A DNA stretch of 17,254 nt from positions 1 to 17,254 of the forward strand of contig DAOWNS010000012.1 in assembly GCA_030642465.1 (NCBI GenBank), given 5' to 3'. Shown here one piece after another: positions 7,228-14,894 of this stretch. A program made the translations under genes and the position numbers. The notes under the pieces are model-generated. The model was not told where the DNA came from. It saw only the letters and a list, made by a program, of their open reading frames with translations, and made no database searches. Numbering within the stretch: position 1 is the first letter of the stretch; the number at the start of each line of letters is the position of its first letter. Source of the stretch: Candidatus Thorarchaeota archaeon (GTDB lineage: Archaea > Asgardarchaeota > Thorarchaeia > Thorarchaeales > Thorarchaeaceae).

Positions 7228-7235
7228 ATTAAGTC
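7228..7235 (-). promoter_or_regulatory. Weak TATA-like element before the membrane acyltransferase
   Basis: An AT-rich ACTTAATA element on the minus strand lies about 45 bases before the ATG at 7183 in the divergent gap. Spacing would allow initiation near 7205. It is the only AT-rich patch on this side of the gap, and the sequence match is poor. Confidence 0.2.
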
Positions 7236-7275
7236 ATGTGACATCAAAGGAGAAATCATCGTCACATGGGAAACA

Positions 7276-7284
7276 GATATAGAG
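7276..7284 (+). promoter_or_regulatory. Possible TATA box for the geranylgeranyl reductase-family gene
   Basis: GATATAGAG follows a purine-rich GGGAAACA that could be a BRE. It lies about 60 bases before the ATG at 7340, predicting a short leader. A clear ribosome site AGGAG at 7327-7331, 8 bases before the ATG, supports a leadered transcript. Confidence 0.35.
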
Positions 7285-7339
7285 CGACCCAACCGGTCAG
7301 CACACAATCGTTGGAGCTCACGAAGCAGGAGTCGTTACA

Positions 7340-8569
7340 ATGACGTTCGATCTCATAATCGCAGGCACGGGACCTGCCGGCTTAATGACAGCAAACCGGG
7401 CATCGGGATACGGTGTTAAGACCCTCGTTCTGGAGAGGAGGAAAGCTGTCACAGATTCTCTAATGGGAGAACTCGTAACAGATAACGCATTGCGATTCTT
7501 GGGTGTGAAGCCGGACTCCGAGTTCGTAGGCAACAAATATTCCGAAATTGTTGGAAAGAGCTTAGATACAGGAGCCAGCATTAGAGTCGGAGAAGGACTT
7601 CTTGGCAACTCTTACCTTCTTGACGAAGACATGTGCCAAGAACTGATGAGGGACAGTGCAGAGGCAAACGGGGCTGAGTTCAGATACCAATCTCGCGTCG
7701 ACTCTGTGATCAAGGAGGGAAACCAAGTTGTTGGTCTCAGATACAATGGCGACCAAGAGGAGCGAGCAGGCCTTACAGTAGGTGCAGATGGCTCCTTCAG
7801 CAGGGTCTTCAAAACGGCCGGGTTCACCCATCCCAAATGGTTGCTCAGTTACGGTGTTCGCTGGAAGCTAGAGAACTGCAAGGGTATTGACCCCAAGGTG
7901 GCATACTTCTACGTGGGCAGAGACGTGGGCCTTGGCTATCTGTGGCTATACCCAAGGAGCGAATCAGAGATCAACCTCGGCATTGGTCGCGTGCCCTCAT
8001 CGAAGAAGAACTGGGACGCGTTGATGCCCATGCAGAGCGTGCTCAAGAAGTACAAAGATAGTCACCCTGAAACCAAGAACGCAAAGATAGCTGCGGTGAA
8101 TGCGGGGGTTGTTCCTTGCGCAGGGATAATCCCAAAATTCACTGATGCGGGCGTTGCTCTTTGTGGTAATGCTGCTGGACAGGTTTCGTCAATCGTCGGC
8201 GGCGGTGTAACAACCTGTTTCCATGCAGGAACTCTGCTAGCGAAGCATGCAAAGAGAATAGCTGATGAGAACGATTTCTCAGCAAAGAGCATCAGCCAAT
8301 ACGAAAAAGAGTACAGGAAAAGCAAGCTGGCTTCGAACATTAAGAACACTGGCGAAGGTATGTGGGCGATAAGCAAGTATGCGATGTTCAACGACCCAAT
8401 CGAAGCAGCGGAGATTGTCCTCAGTCAGCTCGATGCGGAAAGCCTCAACTCGCTAATTCAAGGGCACGCGGGGATTGGGGACTACATGAGGCTACTCACC
8501 GATTTTCTTCCAATGGTCTTGAAGATTGGCAAGGGCTACCTTCGAAGTCTTGCCGTGAGCGGACCGTAA
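7340..8569 (+). CDS. Geranylgeranyl reductase-family FAD-dependent oxidoreductase
   Basis: A 409-residue flavoprotein of the p-hydroxybenzoate hydroxylase fold, geranylgeranyl reductase family. Archaeal members reduce double bonds in the isoprenoid chains of (di)geranylgeranylglycerol lipids or related prenyl compounds. It has the N-terminal dinucleotide motif GTGPAG (9-14) with an acidic strand end at E32. GADG (148-151) follows, then the substrate-tunnel motif YLWLYP (200-205) with INLGIG, and the second FAD motif at 276-291. In that second motif the usual GDAAG is GNAAG, so the Asp that contacts FAD is Asn. The C-terminal part is helical, as in the family. The start is supported by AGGAG at 7327-7331. 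It is transcribed alone, divergent from the membrane acyltransferase. Whether it acts on membrane lipids or another prenyl substrate cannot be decided; several paralogues per genome are common. Confidence 0.88.
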   Translation: MTFDLIIAGTGPAGLMTANRASGYGVKTLVLERRKAVTDSLMGELVTDNALRFLGVKPDSEFVGNKYSEIVGKSLDTGASIRVGEGLLGNSYLLDEDMCQELMRDSAEANGAEFRYQSRVDSVIKEGNQVVGLRYNGDQEERAGLTVGADGSFSRVFKTAGFTHPKWLLSYGVRWKLENCKGIDPKVAYFYVGRDVGLGYLWLYPRSESEINLGIGRVPSSKKNWDALMPMQSVLKKYKDSHPETKNAKIAAVNAGVVPCAGIIPKFTDAGVALCGNAAGQVSSIVGGGVTTCFHAGTLLAKHAKRIADENDFSAKSISQYEKEYRKSKLASNIKNTGEGMWAISKYAMFNDPIEAAEIVLSQLDAESLNSLIQGHAGIGDYMRLLTDFLPMVLKIGKGYLRSLAVSGP

Positions 8570-8596
8570 CTCGATTGTCAATGATTAAGAAGAGAG

Positions 8597-8617
8597 AAGA
8601 AGGGTCTACCCCCTCTT
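8597..8617 (+). terminator. Weak hairpin after the reductase gene
   Basis: AAGAAGGG (8597-8604) can pair with CCCCTCTT (8610-8617) around a 5-base loop, with one mismatch. A short T run follows at 8641-8644. Archaeal termination depends more on T tracts than on hairpins, so this is only a candidate. Confidence 0.2.
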
Positions 8618-8714
8618 ACCCTGCTTCACTAGTAGCCCTATTTTCTGCTATGCCCAATGCGTGACTTGCACACTCTTTCTTGAGGGGTAAGTCTGACAAT
8701 TATCGTAACCGTGC

Positions 8715-8723
8715 GATATAATA
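8715..8723 (+). promoter_or_regulatory. Strong TATA-like box for the three-regulator operon
   Basis: GATATAATA is the most AT-rich patch of the 8570-8829 gap. Initiation about 25 bases downstream would fall at about 8742-8745. That matches an in-frame ATG at 8743 (a leaderless start) or would give an 85-90 base leader before the TTG at 8830. The gap otherwise holds no gene that I can see. Confidence 0.5.
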
Positions 8724-8829
8724 ATACAACCTTTGTCAACAGATGCAAAGTAAGTATCTGTACACGAAGCTAGTATCTTTGCTTTACGTCTATGCGGCAA
8801 TAGGATATCGTCGGAGCGAGGGATTCGTA

Positions 8830-9876
8830 TTGATAGATGAAAAAACTAATGCGGCTTTGAAAAGCTTGGGCCTTGTAGTGGGGAGTAGTGTCGATTCGAG
8901 AACATTAAATCTGTTAGGTGCCGTATTGCGAATTCAGGAAGATCCGCCAGTACCCCTGTCATTCAAAGTAATCTACGAAGCCATGATGAATGATAACCCT
9001 GGACCAAATCTTACGAAAGCTTGGGTTCAAAGGATTTTGAAATCGCTTGTTGATGCCAGTTTGATTAGAGTAGAGAGTGAACATGCCTACAGAAAGATGT
9101 ACGTGGCCGATGTTAATACTGTCATGGCTGGACTGGAGAATATAAAATCAGAAACCATTCAGAAGCTGAATAGTCAGAGGAGCGCTCTGATGCAACAGCT
9201 GGATTTTGTAGCTAGTATGGACTGTGGTTTACTAGCGGAGAATCTAGTTGAAGGATTAACAGGGGGCAGGCAGAAACTCAGTTCCAGATTCATCAAGGGG
9301 ATGGATGAATATTACCGCGTGACGAACAGTACGATATTCGAGTCAGCCAAGGAAGGCGATATCATTCGTTGCTCAATTATAACATTTACACCATATCTGC
9401 AGGGCGCCACAGAAAGGGTCGACAGGATATTCGTTACTGCAGTAAGGGGTGTTGAGGTGCGCTATTCGGTGACCACTGAATCGTTAATACAGGATGACTC
9501 AATCAGATCCGAGGTCACACCCGAAGCCCTTGCTGGAACGATTGGAACCTTCATTGATTGCCGTAAAGAAGGTCTGCCAGTCGACATTCGGTTCAACGAG
9601 GGACCAAAGAACACATACCAGTTCATGAGCCTCAACAATGATTGCATGGCATTCATAATAAGTGACAATCCGATGAACGCGGCTTGGATAACAAGGGAGT
9701 TCAATCTAGACCTCATCGACAACGCGATTGCCAATTTCGACTCACAATGGGAGAAATCGATATCATTGATGGATATCTCTCCAGAGTATATCAAGAAGAC
9801 TGGAATTTCTCCCGATTCATACATAGCTACAACCTTGGCAAACCTGCTCAGAACCATGAGCGAAGAAAAAGAGTAA
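8830..9876 (+). CDS. TrmB-like winged-helix regulator, first of three tandem paralogues
   Basis: A 348-residue predicted DNA-binding protein. An N-terminal winged helix (about residues 15-90: LLGAVLRIQED, then a recognition helix near TKAWVQRILKSLVDASLI) is followed by a helical linker. A C-terminal TrmB-like, PLD-fold domain carries VRGVEVRYSV, a TYQF strand and a closing NFDSQWEKS helix. TrmB-family proteins sense sugars or other small molecules and repress or activate nearby genes. The start is taken as TTG 8830 for two reasons. GAGGGA at 8818-8823 is 6 bases upstream. The residues after it align with the N-termini of the next two paralogues, without the extra 29 residues that an ATG at 8743 would add. 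The reading frame ends with three consecutive stop codons, TAA TAG TGA (9874-9882). The ligand is unknown. Confidence 0.75.
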   Translation: MIDEKTNAALKSLGLVVGSSVDSRTLNLLGAVLRIQEDPPVPLSFKVIYEAMMNDNPGPNLTKAWVQRILKSLVDASLIRVESEHAYRKMYVADVNTVMAGLENIKSETIQKLNSQRSALMQQLDFVASMDCGLLAENLVEGLTGGRQKLSSRFIKGMDEYYRVTNSTIFESAKEGDIIRCSIITFTPYLQGATERVDRIFVTAVRGVEVRYSVTTESLIQDDSIRSEVTPEALAGTIGTFIDCRKEGLPVDIRFNEGPKNTYQFMSLNNDCMAFIISDNPMNAAWITREFNLDLIDNAIANFDSQWEKSISLMDISPEYIKKTGISPDSYIATTLANLLRTMSEEKE

Positions 9877-9896
9877 TAGTGAGTCCGTGTTATCCC

Positions 9897-10832
9897 ATGA
9901 AAGAAAATGATGCGTTTCAATTGTTGGAAACTATTGGGTTTAGTCTTACTGATTGGAAAGGACGTGTGCTGAAAGCGATTCTAGTCACACAAGGAAATCG
10001 GGATGCGCCCGTGACGTTTGACGAGATATACCCGAGTCTGCGGAATGAGAATCTAGAGAAACGAATCACTCAATCATTGATCTACCGAAGTCTAAGTTCC
10101 TTGGAAAAGGATGGTTATATCGAAGTCGACAAAAGTCGCTACAAACACCGTTACTGGACAGGCATAGACATCATTCACGCAGCTCTGGAGAGAGCCAAGG
10201 CGAAGACATTAGCTGGTTTGAACGAAAGGGCCAAACAATCTAGCTCAGACATGGAATCCATTTCGGATGCCAGTGTTTCTAGTCTTGCTATCAGGCTGTT
10301 TGAAACAAGTACGGGAACCTCTTCTCAACAGCAAGCAAGATTTGCACAGGGTTATGACGACATATACAGCATGAGCGTGAATACGGTCTATGGCCAAAGC
10401 AGGAAGGGCGACGTTGTCAGAATTTGTCTTGATTGGATAAGCTCGGAATCATCGGAAGCTGCTGAGCGAATCATGGATATACTTCATCTACTTGAGCGAG
10501 GAGTTGAAATCAGAGCGTTAGGTCATACGATGTGGACGCCGACTGATGAGGGGGGGGCTAGGCTGAGCGCATTCTACGGGAGTATCCGAGATGAAGGGCT
10601 GCCCCTAATATTGAAAATTCATCCGAAAACTGAAAGAACATACCAGTTCATCAGCAGAAATCATAATGGAATCGTATTGATAGTATCAGAAACCCCCCCG
10701 ACTGCCACGTGGATTCCGAGGGGGGCAAACCCGTACCTTGTTGATGAAGCAATAAGTAGTTTCGACAAAGATTTCAAAGCGGGAATCGACGCTTATCAAG
10801 GCGCGAACGTAGGAAGTGATTCGAAGAGTTGA
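9897..10832 (+). CDS. TrmB-like winged-helix regulator, second of three tandem paralogues
   Basis: A 311-residue paralogue of its neighbours, with an N-terminal winged helix (VLKAILVTQGN, recognition helix near QSLIYRSLSSLEKDGYIEV), an alpha-helical linker, and a TrmB-like C-terminal domain. The C-terminal domain has RKGDVVRI, ERGVEIRAL, DEGLPL, TYQFIS and a final SSFDKDFKA helix. GVE(V/I)R, EGLP and TYQF are shared with the first protein. ATG 9897 is chosen because it aligns with the start of the third paralogue; GTG 9879 is possible. Longer upstream readings overlap the first gene and are not homologous. It lies 20 bases after gene one, and its TGA overlaps the TTG of gene three. The C-terminal coding part holds G8, C7 and G6 runs that could slip. 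The frame is intact here, because the protein aligns with its paralogues on both sides of these runs. Confidence 0.8.
   Translation: MKENDAFQLLETIGFSLTDWKGRVLKAILVTQGNRDAPVTFDEIYPSLRNENLEKRITQSLIYRSLSSLEKDGYIEVDKSRYKHRYWTGIDIIHAALERAKAKTLAGLNERAKQSSSDMESISDASVSSLAIRLFETSTGTSSQQQARFAQGYDDIYSMSVNTVYGQSRKGDVVRICLDWISSESSEAAERIMDILHLLERGVEIRALGHTMWTPTDEGGARLSAFYGSIRDEGLPLILKIHPKTERTYQFISRNHNGIVLIVSETPPTATWIPRGANPYLVDEAISSFDKDFKAGIDAYQGANVGSDSKS
10550..10725. repeat. Cluster of long G/C homopolymer runs inside the second regulator
   Basis: G8 at 10550-10557, C7 at 10693-10699 and G6 at 10720-10725 fall within about 180 bases. I see no other run of seven or more G or C in the window. Such runs are prone to slippage in cells and to indel errors in assembly. 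The gene stays in frame across all three. Confidence 0.8.
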
Positions 10833-11812
10833 CAGTCGAGAGTCTTAGTCTGGATCTTGAGAGGATTGGTGTTCACCTTTCCACCCCGGAGATTCGAGTT
10901 TTAGGAGCTATGCTAAGAGCGGTGAACGAAACTCAAGGAGAAATCACGTTCCAACAAATATACGCAAATATCACAAGTGAGAAGACCAAAGCACCTTCAA
11001 AAGCTTGGGTCTACAAATGCATCTCCAATCTTGAGAGTAATCAGTTCATCACAGTGAATCGACTTGGGAAACCCCGGTCTTACAAAGCAACAGTTGAAAC
11101 GATTATGGTCGGTCTTACCAATTCTCAGAGCATACAGAAGAGCATACTAGAAGATGAGAGAAAGGAACTATTGGAGGATAAGGAATCACTTGAAGATACT
11201 GACATGCAGGATGTAGCCAACGTTATTATCGGAATCATGACTGGAAGAAAGCCGAAATTGACTTCGGGTCACATTGAAGGAAGAGATAACGTTCGCTTGG
11301 CTATGATTAGAGAATTATGTGGAAGCCCTAGTCCCGGGGATGTGCTTAGACTCACAGAGGGCGCAAACCTCTTGGAACTTGACCCTGCAAGTAGTGGACC
11401 CGTTGAGAAGGCGTTGCTCGAAGCAGTTCAAAATGGATTGACCATTAGGGCACTGCTTACATCTCAGATACCGCAGGGTCAAGGCCCAGCCTCATTAGCG
11501 TCATTTCTGAGCAAGACTAGCAGTTTGGTTGTACAGGGGATTCTTGAAGGACGACTGCAGCTCCGAGCCACTCCACAACCTACGTCAACCTACAGAATGG
11601 TGTGCTTGAATAAAGAGAAGATGATTCTCTTTATGGGCAAAGCCCCATACCCAGACTCTGCGGCATTGATCTACAGAGATGACAACCCACCTATGGTGGA
11701 TGACGCTGTTGCCACATTTGAACGGCTATGGGAGAGTGCAATTGATATTTCAGCCATCTTGAAACAGGCCATGGCTAGCAGTGCTAAATCTGACAACGAA
11801 TCCCTTGAATGA
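10829..11812 (+). CDS. TrmB-like winged-helix regulator, third of three tandem paralogues
   Basis: A 327-residue paralogue. The winged helix spans about residues 15-85 (VLGAMLRAVNET, recognition helix near SKAWVYKCISNLESNQFITV). The linker is very acidic and helical, a likely dimerising coiled coil (RKELLEDKESLEDTDM). The C-terminal TrmB-like domain has SPGDVLRL, NGLTIRALL, TYRMVCLN and the typical end VDDAVATFERLWESA. It resembles the first paralogue most, sharing KAWV in the recognition helix and a TGR/TGG-K-L-(T/S)S stretch after the linker. The start is TTG 10829, sharing TTGA with the stop of gene two; GGAAGTGA at 10812-10819 is a plausible ribosome site. It ends 8 bases before the DHH gene on the other strand. 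No target operator is obvious. Autoregulation at the 8715 promoter, or control of the reductase or iorAB genes, is possible. Confidence 0.8.
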   Translation: MTVESLSLDLERIGVHLSTPEIRVLGAMLRAVNETQGEITFQQIYANITSEKTKAPSKAWVYKCISNLESNQFITVNRLGKPRSYKATVETIMVGLTNSQSIQKSILEDERKELLEDKESLEDTDMQDVANVIIGIMTGRKPKLTSGHIEGRDNVRLAMIRELCGSPSPGDVLRLTEGANLLELDPASSGPVEKALLEAVQNGLTIRALLTSQIPQGQGPASLASFLSKTSSLVVQGILEGRLQLRATPQPTSTYRMVCLNKEKMILFMGKAPYPDSAALIYRDDNPPMVDDAVATFERLWESAIDISAILKQAMASSAKSDNESLE

Positions 11813-11820
11813 TGCAACAG

Positions 11821-12894
11821 TCAAACCGAATCTGCTTCGATGACCCAATCCTTGCTCTTTGAAAGAGTCGCGAAGATGTCATCACAAACGGCTTGGAAAT
11901 CCGTGTAGACCCCATACTCGCCACCGGCGGCGTAGGGATGTCCCCCACCATTGAAGAGCTTTGCCGCAATATTGCACAGGGTCGTTTCATAACCTCTGCG
12001 TAGGCCCAGCATTCCTCCAGAGCTGATTGTGATGGCAAGATCTGCTACCTTCAGCTGGTTTCCATCTACGGTTAGATTCTCAGAATCTGCGATGAATGTA
12101 CCCATGTCGGTCGTTGTAACGCCACTAGGCATCTCAAGAATGCGCACAAGTCTGTCATGAATCTCTTGATCGCAATGTCCAATCAAAGCCTTGCGCATCT
12201 TCTTGAGTTTCTCCTTTCTGTAGTGATGAACTCTCTTGTCTAGGAGCGAGTCGTGGAATCTCTTGGCTTGGTCATTCCAGACGCCTGCCAGTCCCTTCTC
12301 AGCTAGTTGTTCCACAATTGGTCTGAGAGCGGCTGTCAAGTCCTCCTTATTGGCAATCGCACTGAATCTGATGACCGAAACCGCATCTGTCAGAGCCCCA
12401 GCACCATCAATCTGACGAAGGTTGAAGTCGGTATCATGTGCTACTGTCGCTAACTCAGCGCATATCTCATCACGAGGCATTAGAACCTTATGAGTGATCT
12501 CGGCCGCACAGTACTCAGGGTTCACTTTCAATACAGGTTTGTTCTCGAGCGAAAGGATTGACCTCACTGCTCGATTGGACCATTGATGATGGTCGAGCCA
12601 AACAACTCTGCACCCTTGAGAAATCGCTCTGGATAGACCAGCTACCACTGCGTCTAGCGAAGAGTCATCCATGCCAAGGTCCGTGACAATAATCAACGTG
12701 TTTTTGCGAGTTGCGACTGATGAGAATGTTCTCACAAAGCCGCCATAGTCTGTAAGGTCCATATTGAAATCCAAATCCTTGGACTTCGCATACCGCCAGA
12801 CGATGGCAGCCGAGGTGAGACCATCTACATCTTTGTCATGTGAGATCGAGAGAAGTGAACCGATCTTCTTCTTGGTCACGCTCTTTTCAGTCAT
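11821..12894 (-). CDS. DHH/DHHA1 family phosphoesterase
   Basis: A 357-residue phosphoesterase of the DHH superfamily, which includes NrnA/oligoribonuclease-like and cyclic-dinucleotide or nanoRNA-degrading enzymes. Metal motifs appear in order: SHDKDVDG (18-25), IVTDLGMDD (69-77), LDHH (100-103) and AHDTD (152-156). The C-terminal DHHA1 domain holds FNGGGHPYAAGG (314-325), which binds the substrate end in the family. All catalytic residues look intact. The protein is soluble and lacks extra domains such as CBS or OB folds. The start ATG 12894 opens just before the conserved first strand. The gene stands alone on this strand, divergent from iorA and convergent with the regulator operon. The substrate (short RNA, pAp or dinucleotide) cannot be resolved from sequence. 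Archaeal members are varied, so a specific name would be unsafe. Confidence 0.9.
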   Translation of the reverse strand: MTEKSVTKKKIGSLLSISHDKDVDGLTSAAIVWRYAKSKDLDFNMDLTDYGGFVRTFSSVATRKNTLIIVTDLGMDDSSLDAVVAGLSRAISQGCRVVWLDHHQWSNRAVRSILSLENKPVLKVNPEYCAAEITHKVLMPRDEICAELATVAHDTDFNLRQIDGAGALTDAVSVIRFSAIANKEDLTAALRPIVEQLAEKGLAGVWNDQAKRFHDSLLDKRVHHYRKEKLKKMRKALIGHCDQEIHDRLVRILEMPSGVTTTDMGTFIADSENLTVDGNQLKVADLAITISSGGMLGLRRGYETTLCNIAAKLFNGGGHPYAAGGEYGVYTDFQAVCDDIFATLSKSKDWVIEADSV

Positions 12895-13011
12895 CTTCTG
12901 TCCACCCTCGGAACTCCTGTTCTCTTCTCACTCTCCCCCCTCTACCTCACTCAAGACGATTCGAAAGTGTTTTGTGTTCGACTACCGGTCAAAGAGGAGA
13001 GCTGGTCCCCC

Positions 13012-14889
13012 ATGGTGAAATCCGGACTTCGTGAAAAATTGATGAGCGGCAACGAAGCCATTGCTCGGGGCGCCCTAGAGGCAGGAATAGGATTCTGTTC
13101 TTCATATCCGGGAACCCCTTCTACCGAAATAACTACAACACTGATGAAGACTGCTACTGAACATGACATCTATGTTGAGTGGAGCGTTAATGAGAAGGTA
13201 GCACTCGAGGCCGCAGCTGGTGCCAGTTGGGCAGGCGTTCCTGCAATCTGCCCAATGAAATCATTGGGCCTCAATGTGGCTGCAGATTTCTTACTCAACC
13301 TAAACCTCTCAGGGACAGGCAAGGGAGGCCTTGTCGTGGTCGTGTGTGATGACCCGCGAGGACACAGCTCAAGCAACGAGCAGGATTCACGATTCTACGC
13401 AGAGGCTGCTTACTTGCCCTTACTGGAACCCGCCACCTGTCAACAAGCGAAGGATATTATTCCCTATGCCTTTGAATTGTCAAGAAAATTCGAGATTCCA
13501 GTAATTGTGCGGAGTACTACCAGACTCAGCCATTCCAGAGCAGCAGTAAAGGTAGGAAATATCTCCAAGAGGAAATGGAGTGTCACGGACGGTCTGCCAG
13601 AGCGGCTGTACAATGTGCCAAACCCGCATCTGCGACATAGTGACCTTCTGGAGAAGCTGGAGATAATTTCCCAGGAATTCGAGGATTCCGAATGGAATAG
13701 CTTGGATAGCCGCGATAGCACCAATCTCCTAACCGTATCCACGGGAATATGTTTGAGATATGTAGAGGAAGCTATTGACCTCTTGGACGATAACAAGGTA
13801 GGATCTTTAGGGCTTGTCACAACTCACCCCCTGCCGAAGAAATTTCTGCTCAAAGCGATGAAGGATGTTGACAACGTTCTGTTTGCGGAGGAGATTGACC
13901 CGTTTGTCGAGGATGCAATCAGATCATTGAGTGTAAATCGTCCCTCTGGGGAAACGCCTCAGTTCCATGGAAAGCGAACAGGAAACGTTCCAGCTTTTGG
14001 AGAAATGAATACTGACATCTTGATGGAAGCAATCGCTGGAATTCAAGGTGTTGACTATGAGCCACATGACGTCGAAACTCTCGCAGCCGTTGAGAAGGCG
14101 CGTGATTTACTCCTCGCCAGGTCGCTTACTTTCTGTGCAGCATGTACACACCGAAACGTCTACTGGGCAATCCGCAAGGTCCGCAAGAAACTGAAAGGCA
14201 ACTTGGTGGTCGCAGGTGACATTGGTTGTTACTCACTTGGCATATTCTATGATGAATCTATGAACAGCATGCAGGCAATGGGGTCCGGAATAGGAACTGC
14301 GTGTGGTTTGGGCCAGCTCGGTAGATTTGGGTTCAATTCCAAGGTTGTTGCAGTTGCTGGTGATTCGACATTCTTTCATGCATGCATCCCAGCGCTAGTA
14401 AATGCCAGACATAAGAACGCAGACATCACATTCGTGATCCTGGACAATTCCACCACCGCCATGACAGGCTTCCAGTCACATCCGGGATCAGGAACACAAG
14501 CTAAGAACGAGAGTCACGTCAGCATCGAGAAGGTAGTAAACGCAATTGGTGCGGACTCAGTTGCCACAGGTGACGCGGCCGACATTCCATCTGTTGTGGA
14601 ACTGTTGCATAAAACAGTCCTAAAGAAAGGGTTGCATGTGATTATACTGGCAAGCGTTTGCAGATTGGAGGAGCAGAAACGCGTTGCAGGCTACGATACC
14701 GAACCAGAGGTTTACATCGACCTTGAGGAATGTTCTGGCGAGAAATGCAGAATTTGTGTGGATGATTTCGGTTGTACCGCTATGAGCTGGGACTGTGAAG
14801 CTGGACATCCAGTCATACTAGAACACCTTTGCGTCCGATGTGGCGCTTGCGTTGCAGTATGTCCTCATGGAGCCATCAGACAGAGGTGA
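13012..14889 (+). CDS. iorA: Indolepyruvate:ferredoxin oxidoreductase, alpha subunit
   Basis: The large subunit of the cytosolic enzyme that oxidatively decarboxylates aryl pyruvates, from transaminated Trp, Phe and Tyr, to aryl-CoA while reducing ferredoxin. At 625 residues it is full length. The N-terminal pyrimidine-binding domain starts MSGNEAIARGALEAG and has SSYPGTPSTEI and EWSVNEKVALE. The TPP-binding domain has GDIGCYSLG and GDS (450-452) followed about 27 residues later by DN (478-479). The C-terminus carries two iron-sulfur sites: C607-x2-C610-x2-C613-x3-C617-P is canonical. The first (C574, C579, C582, C588) has four residues rather than the usual two between its first cysteines and lacks the proline after the last. 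ATG 13012 is chosen, with AGAGGAG 11 bases upstream; an earlier GTG at 12967 adds no conserved residues. iorB follows after 5 bases, so the two form an operon. Confidence 0.95.
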   Translation: MVKSGLREKLMSGNEAIARGALEAGIGFCSSYPGTPSTEITTTLMKTATEHDIYVEWSVNEKVALEAAAGASWAGVPAICPMKSLGLNVAADFLLNLNLSGTGKGGLVVVVCDDPRGHSSSNEQDSRFYAEAAYLPLLEPATCQQAKDIIPYAFELSRKFEIPVIVRSTTRLSHSRAAVKVGNISKRKWSVTDGLPERLYNVPNPHLRHSDLLEKLEIISQEFEDSEWNSLDSRDSTNLLTVSTGICLRYVEEAIDLLDDNKVGSLGLVTTHPLPKKFLLKAMKDVDNVLFAEEIDPFVEDAIRSLSVNRPSGETPQFHGKRTGNVPAFGEMNTDILMEAIAGIQGVDYEPHDVETLAAVEKARDLLLARSLTFCAACTHRNVYWAIRKVRKKLKGNLVVAGDIGCYSLGIFYDESMNSMQAMGSGIGTACGLGQLGRFGFNSKVVAVAGDSTFFHACIPALVNARHKNADITFVILDNSTTAMTGFQSHPGSGTQAKNESHVSIEKVVNAIGADSVATGDAADIPSVVELLHKTVLKKGLHVIILASVCRLEEQKRVAGYDTEPEVYIDLEECSGEKCRICVDDFGCTAMSWDCEAGHPVILEHLCVRCGACVAVCPHGAIRQR

Positions 14890-14894
14890 CACGA

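Noticed and set aside
8615..8691. CTTACCC / GGGTAAG inverted repeat across the gap
   Set aside because: Arms of only 7 bases about 63 bases apart are expected by chance; a regulator operator is possible but unsupported.
8743..8829. Hydrophobic N-terminal extension of the first regulator as a signal or membrane segment
   Set aside because: A winged-helix regulator does not need it, the paralogues lack it, and a better ribosome site precedes TTG 8830. It is kept only as a start-site question.
8570..8829. CRISPR, tRNA or small RNA in the longest gap
   Set aside because: I see no regular repeats, cloverleaf pattern or strong stem; only a weak hairpin and a TATA-like box can be supported.
9684..9896. 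71-codon upstream extension of the second regulator
   Set aside because: It overlaps the end of the first regulator out of frame and does not align with the N-termini of the paralogues.
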